Assembly: GCA_029865445.1 (NCBI GenBank)
Contig: JAOUGY010000229.1
Span: 1-6,219, forward strand
Origin: Acidimicrobiia bacterium
GTDB lineage: Bacteria; Actinomycetota; Acidimicrobiia; Spongiisociales; ZC4RG35
Direction of reading: 5' to 3'
Length of the DNA stretch: 6,219 nt
Shown: piece by piece, positions 1 to 4,763 of the stretch
Layout: every line of letters starts with the position of its first letter
Position numbering within the stretch: the stretch's first letter is position 1
Made by a program: the position numbers and the translations under genes
The notes under the pieces: generated by a model
Databases searched by the model: none
Seen by the model: the letters and a program-made list of their open reading frames with translations, nothing else
What the model was told of the DNA's origin: nothing

Positions 1-342
1 GCGTTCGGTGCAGCAATCGGTCCGGCCGAACACCTTGATGACCGGGATGTCGAAGACCTCGCCCAGATCGACCTGCCACCAGGCGTTGGTGTCCAAGTCG
101 GTATCGCTCACCGAGCCGTTGGCGTAGTTCCCGTCGGTCACCCCGTCGATGGCGAGACCTGCATGAGCGCCGAGGGGATCCGACGACTGGGTGGCGACGC
201 CGTTCAGCGTGAGGTTGATGGGAGGGGCATCCACGAGCGGCGTGTCATCTGCGACGGCAGGTCCGATCGGAACGAGTGCCAAGAGCACCGCCACCGCGGC
301 GAAGCCGGCTCCGGCTCGCAGCCGCGAAGTCGTCGAAAACAT
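1..342 (-). CDS. Secreted protein with F-type lectin (fucolectin) / F5/8 type C-like domain, N-terminal part
   Basis: An open minus-strand frame runs from ATG (complement of 340-342) through the left edge: 114 codons, no stop, so the C-terminus is missing. A GGAGG (complement of 351-355) lies 8 nt before the ATG and fixes the start. Residues 1-31 look like a Sec signal peptide: Arg at 7 and 9, a hydrophobic Ala/Val/Leu core at 14-25, and AVA at 29-31 as a likely signal peptidase I site. From about residue 42 the protein matches the F-type lectin / discoidin-like fold: the GVATQSS strand (48-54), AIDGVTDGNY (64-73), WWQVDLG (88-94), and RTDCC (107-111) with Arg114. The adjacent Cys110-Cys111 pair and the R-x-D-x4-R pattern are typical of fucolectins. 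These domains bind glycans outside the cell, often attached to a glycosidase or other module that would lie beyond the window. Position 80, where the family motif has its sugar-contacting His, is Asp. The domain call is strong; the ligand and the rest of the protein are unknown. Confidence 0.88.
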   Translation of the reverse strand, partial: MFSTTSRLRAGAGFAAVAVLLALVPIGPAVADDTPLVDAPPINLTLNGVATQSSDPLGAHAGLAIDGVTDGNYANGSVSDTDLDTNAWWQVDLGEVFDIPVIKVFGRTDCCTER

Positions 343-403
343 CCCCTCGTCCTCCCAAGTATGGACACGCGTGCCCAAGCGCGCGCCCCGTTGCCCTGAT
401 GTA

Positions 404-426
404 CGTCGACATGCCCCATGTCGACG
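404..426. promoter_or_regulatory. Perfect 10-bp inverted repeat, candidate operator
   Basis: The arms CGTCGACATG (404-413) and CATGTCGACG (417-426) are exact reverse complements around a 3-nt CCC spacer. The element lies between the divergent lectin and MFS genes, 62-84 bp before the lectin ATG and about 110-130 bp before the MFS GTG. No T-run follows on either strand, so a terminator is unlikely. A binding site for a dimeric regulator is more plausible. No regulator for it can be identified here. The rest of the 192-bp intergenic region shows only the TATGCT box noted separately. Confidence 0.5.
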
Positions 427-522
427 ATTCGTCGGTCAGCGTAGTGGAACATCGGTTTCACGCCAGCCCCCGATGGGTGCGGGGTCAGCGCCGCGGTGGG
501 CGGCGAATGATCCGGTCGAACC

Positions 523-528
523 TATGCT
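523..528 (+). promoter_or_regulatory. Candidate -10 box (TATGCT) of a leaderless MFS transcript
   Basis: TATGCT fits the actinobacterial TANNNT -10 pattern and ends exactly 6 nt before the GTG at 535, so transcription would begin at or next to the start codon. No Shine-Dalgarno sequence precedes the GTG and no clear -35 box is visible, which is usual for leaderless promoters. An in-frame TGA at 508-510 rules out a start further upstream. Confidence 0.45.
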
Positions 529-534
529 TCGCCG

Positions 535-2004
535 GTGTCAGCTCAGGGTGGTCTCCTCAGTCGCCGGTTCCTCGGCGCCTCCATCGCCATCTACACCACG
601 GTGGCGCTGGTCGCGTTCGAGGGGACAGCGATTGCCGCGGCGCTACCGCAGGTGGCGGGCGATCTCGGGCGACTCGACTTGCTCCCCTGGATCGTGACGG
701 CGTATCTCTTCGCCTCGGGTGTGGCGACCGTGATGGCCGGACCCTTGATCGACTCGATGGGCACCGGCCGGGTGTTCGTGTGGGCGGTCTTGGTGTTCAC
801 GATCGCCGGGTTCTCGGCAGGGCTGGCGCCGTCGATGCCGGCACTCGTGGCCATCCGTCTCGTGCAGGGGTTCGGGGGCGGCCTCATCATCGCGGTCGGC
901 ATCTCCGCCGTCTCCCTCGTGTACCCGGCCGAACTCACAGGCCGGGCCTTTGCCGCCAACTCGACCGTGTGGGGCGTGATGGGGGCGGCGGCGCCCGCCA
1001 TCGCAGCGTTGCTGCTGGCCGTTGCCTCGTGGCGGTGGATCTTTTTCATCAATCTGCCCCTGGGCGCGGTGGCACTGATCGCAGGGCGTCGGGTCCTCCC
1101 GGGCCCCACCGAGGGTGAAGGTGCGAAGTTCGATCCGCTCGGTTCGATCCTGGTAGCCGGATTCACGCTGTCCACGCTGCTCGCCGTCGACCGCCTGTCG
1201 GCTCGGTCCGTGTGGTGGATGGGAGTCGCCGGGCTCTCGATCGTTGCATACCTCTGGCATGCCCGGCGAACGCCGCGTCCGGTGATCCGGACCGATCACG
1301 TCTTTCACCTCCCGTATTCGATGTTGGGTCTCTCGGTGGCGGCGCTGATCGGGGGCGCATTCGCAGCGAACACGTACCTCACCCTGTACGTCTCGGCAGG
1401 CAAGGGCGCGGGACCGACGATGACGGCATGGTCGGTGTTCTTCTTCACCATCGGATGGACGATCGGCGCCAACGCATCGAGCAGGCTGCTCGATACCCGC
1501 GCCGAGAGCACCGTGATGCGGCTGGGCACACGGTTCACCATCCCGGGTCTGGCGATCGCGGCTGCGGCGGCCCGGCTCGACCTGGTGCTTCCCTTCCTCC
1601 TGGCTGGTCTGTGGGCGGCCGGATTCGGAATCGGACTGTCCACGAATGCGGGGCTCACCCTGCTTCGGGCCGTGACGCCACCCGGCCAGATCGGTCGGGC
1701 CTCGTCAGCTCACCAGTTCATCCGGAATCAGGGTTTCACGCTCGGTTCCGCGCTGGGAGGATCGGTGTTGCTGTTCTCGGTGGGGCGTACGTTGGGGACC
1801 GTTGAACCGGTCCAACGACTGCTGGCCGGTGACGATCTATCGGTGTCCGAGGGCGTGGCCGACGCCGTGAAGAACGGATACACGTGGACGCTGGTGGTGG
1901 CCGCCGTGCTGTCGTTGGGAGCGCTCATTCCGATACAGATCCTGCGCCGGCACCTGGCCGCTGCACGAGCCGACGCCGACGCTTCCCGCCCGCATCGACC
2001 CTGA
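535..2004 (+). CDS. MFS transporter, DHA2 (EmrB/QacA-like) 14-TM drug/proton antiporter family
   Basis: This is a 489-residue membrane protein of usual DHA2 length. Fourteen hydrophobic segments can be read, including two extra central helices at roughly 203-218 and 226-241. Family landmarks in order: a motif D1-like FEGTAIAAALP (28-38) with Glu in place of the usual Asp, PWIVTAYLFASG (51-62), a motif A-like GPLIDSMGTGR (69-79), motif B RLVQGFGGG (108-116), and SWRWIFFINLPLG (165-177), a hallmark of the EmrB/QacA group. Motif C, normally GPxxGG, reads APAIAA at 153-158. The expected role is export of a hydrophobic or amphipathic compound across the cytoplasmic membrane using the proton gradient. 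The substrate cannot be predicted. The GTG start is supported by an upstream in-frame stop and a TATGCT box 6 nt before it; the next in-frame GTG, at 601, would remove the start of TM1. The gene stands alone: the regulator downstream has its own promoter. Confidence 0.9.
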   Translation: MSAQGGLLSRRFLGASIAIYTTVALVAFEGTAIAAALPQVAGDLGRLDLLPWIVTAYLFASGVATVMAGPLIDSMGTGRVFVWAVLVFTIAGFSAGLAPSMPALVAIRLVQGFGGGLIIAVGISAVSLVYPAELTGRAFAANSTVWGVMGAAAPAIAALLLAVASWRWIFFINLPLGAVALIAGRRVLPGPTEGEGAKFDPLGSILVAGFTLSTLLAVDRLSARSVWWMGVAGLSIVAYLWHARRTPRPVIRTDHVFHLPYSMLGLSVAALIGGAFAANTYLTLYVSAGKGAGPTMTAWSVFFFTIGWTIGANASSRLLDTRAESTVMRLGTRFTIPGLAIAAAAARLDLVLPFLLAGLWAAGFGIGLSTNAGLTLLRAVTPPGQIGRASSAHQFIRNQGFTLGSALGGSVLLFSVGRTLGTVEPVQRLLAGDDLSVSEGVADAVKNGYTWTLVVAAVLSLGALIPIQILRRHLAAARADADASRPHRP

Positions 2005-2026
2005 TCCGGCCCCAACTCTCTCCGTT

Positions 2027-2043
2027 CCGGCGTCGCTCGCCGG
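2027..2043 (+). terminator. GC-rich hairpin after the first MFS gene, weak terminator candidate
   Basis: CCGGCG (2027-2032) and CGCCGG (2038-2043) form a perfect 6-bp stem with a 5-nt loop, 22 nt after the MFS stop codon. No U-tract follows, so intrinsic termination is uncertain. In a GC-rich genome this could also arise by chance. The position, before a new strong promoter, suits a transcript end. Confidence 0.3.
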
Positions 2044-2083
2044 CCGGCCTGCCTCCGCCCCCGCGTGCTTTCAGATTGGTTGG

Positions 2084-2094
2084 ACGTTCAAATC
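2084..2094. promoter_or_regulatory. Upstream operator half-site (CGTTCAA type)
   Basis: ACGTTCAAATC at 2084-2094 is the exact reverse complement of GATTTGAACGT at 2111-2121, giving an 11-bp inverted repeat that brackets the -35 box with a 16-nt spacer. On its own the site is only half of the TTCAA-N5-TTGAA pattern seen downstream: the expected second arm is CTTGA instead of TTGAA. It is probably an auxiliary site for the same regulator. Confidence 0.55.
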
Positions 2095-2097
2095 TGC

Positions 2098-2126
2098 TTG
2101 ACATTCAATTGATTTGAACGTATATT
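2098..2126 (+). promoter_or_regulatory. Consensus sigma70-type promoter of the regulator-transporter operon
   Basis: TTGACA (2098-2103) is a perfect -35 hexamer. TATATT (2121-2126) is one base from the TATAAT consensus, and the spacer is exactly 17 bp. Transcription should start near 2132-2134, giving a short leader of about 23 nt that carries the ribosome site. The AT-rich stretch stands out sharply from its GC-rich surroundings. Such a strong promoter under a repressor is the usual design for an inducible, self-controlled operon. Confidence 0.88.
2104..2118. promoter_or_regulatory. Operator O1 between -35 and -10
   Basis: TTCAA (2104-2108), a 5-nt spacer TTGAT, and TTGAA (2114-2118) form an inverted repeat that sits wholly in the 17-bp promoter spacer. 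A dimer bound here would block RNA polymerase directly. It shares the 10-mer GATTTGAACG with O2 in direct orientation, the two copies being exactly 27 bp apart (2111-2120 and 2138-2147). Confidence 0.75.
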
Positions 2127-2127
2127 C

Positions 2128-2148
2128 CCGTTCAACCGATTTGAACGG
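2128..2148. promoter_or_regulatory. Operator O2 over the transcription start
   Basis: CCGTTCAA (2128-2135), a 5-nt spacer CCGAT, and TTGAACGG (2141-2148) form a perfect 8-bp inverted repeat with the same 5-nt spacing as O1. It covers the predicted start of transcription and its right arm runs into the Shine-Dalgarno sequence. The likely ligand is the winged-helix protein encoded 8 bp downstream; this is inferred from position and repeat structure. Confidence 0.8.
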
Positions 2149-2153
2149 AGGAG
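2147..2153 (+). promoter_or_regulatory. Ribosome binding site that sets the regulator start
   Basis: GGAGGAG at 2147-2153 is a strong Shine-Dalgarno match whose GGAGG core ends 4 nt before the GTG at 2156. It selects this GTG over the in-frame TTG at 2114, which lies upstream of the predicted transcription start and inside operator O1. Confidence 0.8.
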
Positions 2154-2155
2154 CC

Positions 2156-2728
2156 GTGGACGACCTCGACGACGTGTTCTGGATCGAAGATGCCGACACG
2201 CTCGACGTGATCGCAGATCCCGTGCGCATGGAGATCCTCGAACAGCTGGCCGAAGCGAAGACCGTGAAGGAGCTCGCCCAGGACATGGAAGTGCCGCGGA
2301 CCAGGCTGTACCACCACATCGGGCTCCTCGTCGACGCCGGAGTCATCAGGGTGGTCGAGTCTCGGGAAGTCGGCGCGCTCACCGAGCGCATCTACCGGGT
2401 GTCGGCCAAGAGCTATCAACCCTCCCCCAAGATGCTCGAGTCCATCGAGCCACGCAAGCAAGCTCAAGTCATTCTCGATTCGCTGTTCGCCACCACCCGC
2501 GCCGACGTGATCCGATCTGTTGAGGAAGGTCTCGTCACGTTCGAGGAGTCCGCGGACGAGCGGACGGTCGAAGTCTCCAGACGGGGATTCCGGTTGGCGC
2601 CAGAGAAGCTCTCCGAACTCATAGGAGAGATCGGGGAGCTGTTCGCTCGGTACGCCGATCTCGACCACACCGATGGGCTCGGGGTGGCCGCTCTCACAGT
2701 TGTGTATCCGACCACCAGGAGGATGTGA
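2156..2728 (+). CDS. ArsR-like winged helix-turn-helix transcriptional regulator
   Basis: This encodes a 190-residue cytoplasmic DNA-binding protein. A winged HTH spans roughly residues 13-83: DVIADPVRMEILEQL (17-31) is the classic ArsR/HTH_20 first helix, TVKELAQDM (36-44) the second, VPRTRLYHHIGLLVDAGVI (46-64) the recognition helix and following turn, and about 65-83 the beta wing ending ERIYRVS. The C-terminal 100 residues are probably a dimerisation or ligand domain with no motif I can name. The whole protein lacks cysteine, so the thiol metal sites of classical ArsR/SmtB sensors are absent; an organic ligand, possibly a substrate of the adjacent exporter, is more likely. It is the first gene of an operon, preceded by its own consensus promoter with two overlying operators, which points to autorepression. 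Its stop overlaps the start of the exporter gene. The fold call is firm; repression and the ligand are inference. Confidence 0.92.
   Translation: MDDLDDVFWIEDADTLDVIADPVRMEILEQLAEAKTVKELAQDMEVPRTRLYHHIGLLVDAGVIRVVESREVGALTERIYRVSAKSYQPSPKMLESIEPRKQAQVILDSLFATTRADVIRSVEEGLVTFEESADERTVEVSRRGFRLAPEKLSELIGEIGELFARYADLDHTDGLGVAALTVVYPTTRRM
2717..2722 (+). promoter_or_regulatory. Ribosome binding site that sets the MFS_3 start
   Basis: AGGAGG, a full Shine-Dalgarno match, ends 5 nt before the ATG at 2728 and only 2 nt before the in-frame GTG at 2725. The ATG is therefore the better start. It lies inside the last codons of the regulator gene, as expected for translational coupling. Confidence 0.75.
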
Positions 2729-3966
2729 TGAAAGCCCTCATGAAGATTCGCGACTTCCGGCTGCTTTGGTTCGGACAGGCAACATCGTCTCTCGGCGACG
2801 CGATCACCAACCTCGCCCTCCTCATCACCGCTCAGCGGCTCACCGGCTCCGTGACGGCGGTAGCCGCCACCGCCATCGCCATCGCCCTCCCCCAACTGCT
2901 GGTGGGCATGCTCGCCGGCGTTTACGTCGACCGGTGGGACAGACGCAAGGTCATGATCGCTTCCGACTTCGTTCGGGGAGTCCTGGTCCTCGGATTCATG
3001 TTCGTGAGCACACCCGACCGACTCTGGCTCATGTATGCGGTGGCGTTCCTCCAGGCAGGTGTCGGGACCTTCTTCAACCCGGCCCGAGCAGCGCTCATGC
3101 CGGCCATCGTCGGTCGCGACAACCTGATGGCCGCAAACTCCATCTCGGAGAGCACCCGTATAACCTTCGGTGTGGTCGGCACGGCCGTTGCCGGTGTCTA
3201 CGCAGGCGTCGCGACCTCGCTGGCTGTTCTCTTCGTCGTTGATGCCGCGACCTTCATTGTGTCGGCCATCCTCGAGATGCGGATCCGCACGTCCGGTCGT
3301 CCACCGGCGGCCGCCGAGCACCACCTGTGGAACGAGCTCAAGGCGGGTCTCGCCGTGATCACCCGCACCCGACCGCTCGTGTCGGTGCTGGTGGGGGCGG
3401 GCGTCGCCATGTTGGGGTTTGGAGCCGTCAACGTTTTGATCGTCCCGTTCGTGATCAGCGATCTGGGAATCGCAGAGTCCTGGTTCGGAGCTTTCGAAGC
3501 CGCTCAGGTCGTATCGATGGTCGCCGCAGGTGCGCTGGTGGCGGCACTCGCCAAGAAGGTGAAACCTGCCGTCGTCCTCGCGGTCGGACTGCTGGGGGTC
3601 GGAGGGGTGCTGGCGCTCTTTGGTGGCGTGCAGGCCGGGTGGCAACTGGTGGTCCTCATGTTCCTCATCGGGTGGTTCATCACGCCGGTGCAGGCCTCGG
3701 CTCACACGATCCTCCAGCAAGAGGTCGCCCCCGAAGCCCTGGGACGGGCCGGCGCAGGCTTCTCGACCGTCGCCACCACCGCCAACGTCGTCTCGATGGC
3801 ACTCGCCGGTACTGCTGCGGCGTTGGTCGGGATCAGAGGGGTATTCGTGGTCTCGGGCATCCTCGGCGCCGCCGCGGGACTCCTCACCTACTCCCTGAAC
3901 CGGACGCCCGCATCGGCCAACGCAGGGCTGAGAGCGTTGGAATCCACCTCCTCGACCCAGGGCTGA
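2728..3966 (+). CDS. MFS transporter, DHA3/MFS_3 family (MefA/EntS-like efflux protein)
   Basis: This is a 412-residue, 12-TM exporter. It opens with IRDFRLLWFGQATSSLGD (7-24), the characteristic start of MFS_3 proteins. Motif A follows between TM2 and TM3 as GVYVDRWDRRK (64-74), and FFNPARAALMPAIV (115-128) is the family's conserved segment after TM4. A central cytoplasmic loop lies around 186-205, and the second half carries six more hydrophobic segments up to about residue 390. The short C-terminal tail is Ser/Thr/Ala-rich. Relatives include macrolide efflux (MefA) and enterobactin export (EntS) proteins, which expel compounds using the proton gradient; the substrate here is unknown. The ATG overlaps the regulator stop as TGATG, so the two are co-transcribed and probably translationally coupled from the promoter at 2098-2126. 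The combination suggests inducible efflux of the molecule that the regulator senses. Length and motifs look intact. Confidence 0.92.
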   Translation: MKALMKIRDFRLLWFGQATSSLGDAITNLALLITAQRLTGSVTAVAATAIAIALPQLLVGMLAGVYVDRWDRRKVMIASDFVRGVLVLGFMFVSTPDRLWLMYAVAFLQAGVGTFFNPARAALMPAIVGRDNLMAANSISESTRITFGVVGTAVAGVYAGVATSLAVLFVVDAATFIVSAILEMRIRTSGRPPAAAEHHLWNELKAGLAVITRTRPLVSVLVGAGVAMLGFGAVNVLIVPFVISDLGIAESWFGAFEAAQVVSMVAAGALVAALAKKVKPAVVLAVGLLGVGGVLALFGGVQAGWQLVVLMFLIGWFITPVQASAHTILQQEVAPEALGRAGAGFSTVATTANVVSMALAGTAAALVGIRGVFVVSGILGAAAGLLTYSLNRTPASANAGLRALESTSSTQG

Positions 3967-3988
3967 GAGGGCGGAAATCGACGTAGCT

Positions 3989-4004
3989 GGCCCACAAGTG
4001 GGTC
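3989..4004. terminator. Short hairpin between convergent genes, weak terminator candidate
   Basis: GGCCCA (3989-3994) pairs with TGGGTC (3999-4004), with one G-T wobble and a CAAG loop. It lies in the 36-bp gap between the exporter stop (3966) and the stop of the minus-strand dehydrogenase (4003-4005), overlapping the latter. There is no clear U-tract. The short stem makes this a low-confidence call. Confidence 0.28.
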
Positions 4005-4743
4005 ACACCATCGTCAGCCCGCCGGATACGCTCAGGGTCTGGCCCGTGATGTGTCCTGCGTCATCTGAGAGCAGGAAGGCGATGGCGCGGGCGATGTCGT
4101 CGGGAGCGGCGAGTTTGCGCAGCGGCGTTTGCTTCACCATGGCGTCCAGGATCTTCTCTGAATCGGGACCGAATATCTGCAAGAACGGGGTATCGGTCGG
4201 ACCGGGCGCCACACAATTGACCCGGATCCGGTTTCTGGCGACCTCGCGCGCCAGCGCCTTGACGAACGCGATCACCCCGCCTTTGGCCGCCGAGTACACA
4301 ACCTCGCCCGAGGATCCCACCCGACCGGCGTCCGACGACACGAAAACGATGGACCCGGAACCTTTCTCGATCATTCCCGGCAAGACGGTATGGGCGACCG
4401 CTATCGGCCCGCGCAAGTTGATCTCGAGGACTCGATCCCAGAACGGCGGGTCGGTCTCTACGAACCGAGAGACGCGGTCCCACCCCGCGGCCTGAACCAT
4501 CAGGTCGATGGGACCGAACACCGACTCGACGTCATCCACCATCGCCTTCACAGAGTCCGGCTCGGCGATGTCCACCTCGAACGCCTGTGCCTGCGCGATC
4601 CCAACCGCAACATGTCGCGCCAGCTCTGGGTCGAGGTCGGCGACCGCCACGATCGCCCCCTCCATGCCGAGCAACTCTGCGGTTGTTCGGCCGATCCCCG
4701 ACGCACCTCCGACCACGAGCGCCACCCGATCCTTGAACTTCAT
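4003..4743 (-). CDS. Short-chain dehydrogenase, BadH-like (2-hydroxycyclohexanecarboxyl-CoA dehydrogenase-like)
   Basis: This is a complete 246-residue classical SDR, an NAD(P)-dependent oxidoreductase of the cytoplasm. The Rossmann nucleotide motif is GGASGIG (12-18). Asp36 at the end of beta-2 favours NAD over NADP, and Asp58 contacts the adenine ring in relatives. The usual NNAG is QAAG (84-87), followed by WD. The catalytic tetrad is intact: Asn109, Ser137, Tyr150, Lys154. The blocks AAGWD, SDAGRVGSSGE (137-147), APGPTDTPF (179-187) and the C-terminal ITGQTLSVSGGLTM closely recall BadH, which oxidises 2-hydroxycyclohexanecarboxyl-CoA to the 2-keto form in alicyclic acid degradation. A hydroxyacyl-CoA substrate is therefore likely, and the crotonase and acyl-CoA dehydrogenase neighbours agree. 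The ATG (complement of 4741-4743) has no Shine-Dalgarno but follows a TACGGT box by 6 nt, suggesting a leaderless transcript. The SDR call is firm; the exact substrate is inferred from remembered similarity. Confidence 0.93.
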   Translation of the reverse strand: MKFKDRVALVVGGASGIGRTTAELLGMEGAIVAVADLDPELARHVAVGIAQAQAFEVDIAEPDSVKAMVDDVESVFGPIDLMVQAAGWDRVSRFVETDPPFWDRVLEINLRGPIAVAHTVLPGMIEKGSGSIVFVSSDAGRVGSSGEVVYSAAKGGVIAFVKALAREVARNRIRVNCVAPGPTDTPFLQIFGPDSEKILDAMVKQTPLRKLAAPDDIARAIAFLLSDDAGHITGQTLSVSGGLTMV

Positions 4744-4748
4744 GGGTG

Positions 4749-4755
4749 TACCGTA
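4749..4755. promoter_or_regulatory. Overlapping divergent -10-like boxes between the SDR and crotonase genes
   Basis: Only 20 bp (4744-4763) separate the two start codons. On the minus strand TACGGT (complement of 4750-4755) ends 6 nt before the SDR ATG. On the plus strand TACCGT (4749-4754) ends 9 nt before the crotonase ATG. Both fit TANNNT and share five bases. No Shine-Dalgarno exists for either gene, and any -35 elements would lie inside the opposite coding region. The minus-strand box is better placed than the plus-strand one. Confidence 0.4.
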
Positions 4756-4763
4756 CCGGGCAC

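Noticed and set aside
163..697. Plus-strand open frames of 78 and 168 codons antisense to the lectin gene
   Set aside because: The minus-strand frame has a signal peptide, a ribosome site and a fucolectin motif; these are out-of-frame shadows.
276..1118. A 280-codon plus-strand open frame crossing the intergenic region into the DHA2 gene
   Set aside because: It is Arg/Gly/Pro-rich with no recognisable motif and overlaps the well-supported DHA2 frame.
1800..1817. An 18-bp near-palindrome (GTTGAACC/GGTCCAAC core) resembling the TTGAAC half-sites
   Set aside because: It is inside the DHA2 coding region, has one mismatched pair and a different spacing, and nothing nearby would be controlled by it.
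2114..2155. TTG at 2114 as the start of the regulator
   Set aside because: It lies upstream of the predicted transcription start and inside operator O1; the GTG at 2156 has a strong Shine-Dalgarno.
2464..3720. A long (418-codon) open frame on the minus strand, antisense to the regulator and the MFS_3 exporter
   Set aside because: Its composition (His, Arg, Asp, Glu, Gly, Gln-rich, no domain pattern) is typical of the shadow of a GC-rich gene, and the plus-strand frame has clear HTH and MFS motifs.
4733..4738. A TTGAAC hexamer at the start of the SDR gene, matching the regulator half-site
   Set aside because: It encodes residues of the SDR N-terminus and has no inverted partner at 5-nt spacing; a single hexamer is expected by chance.
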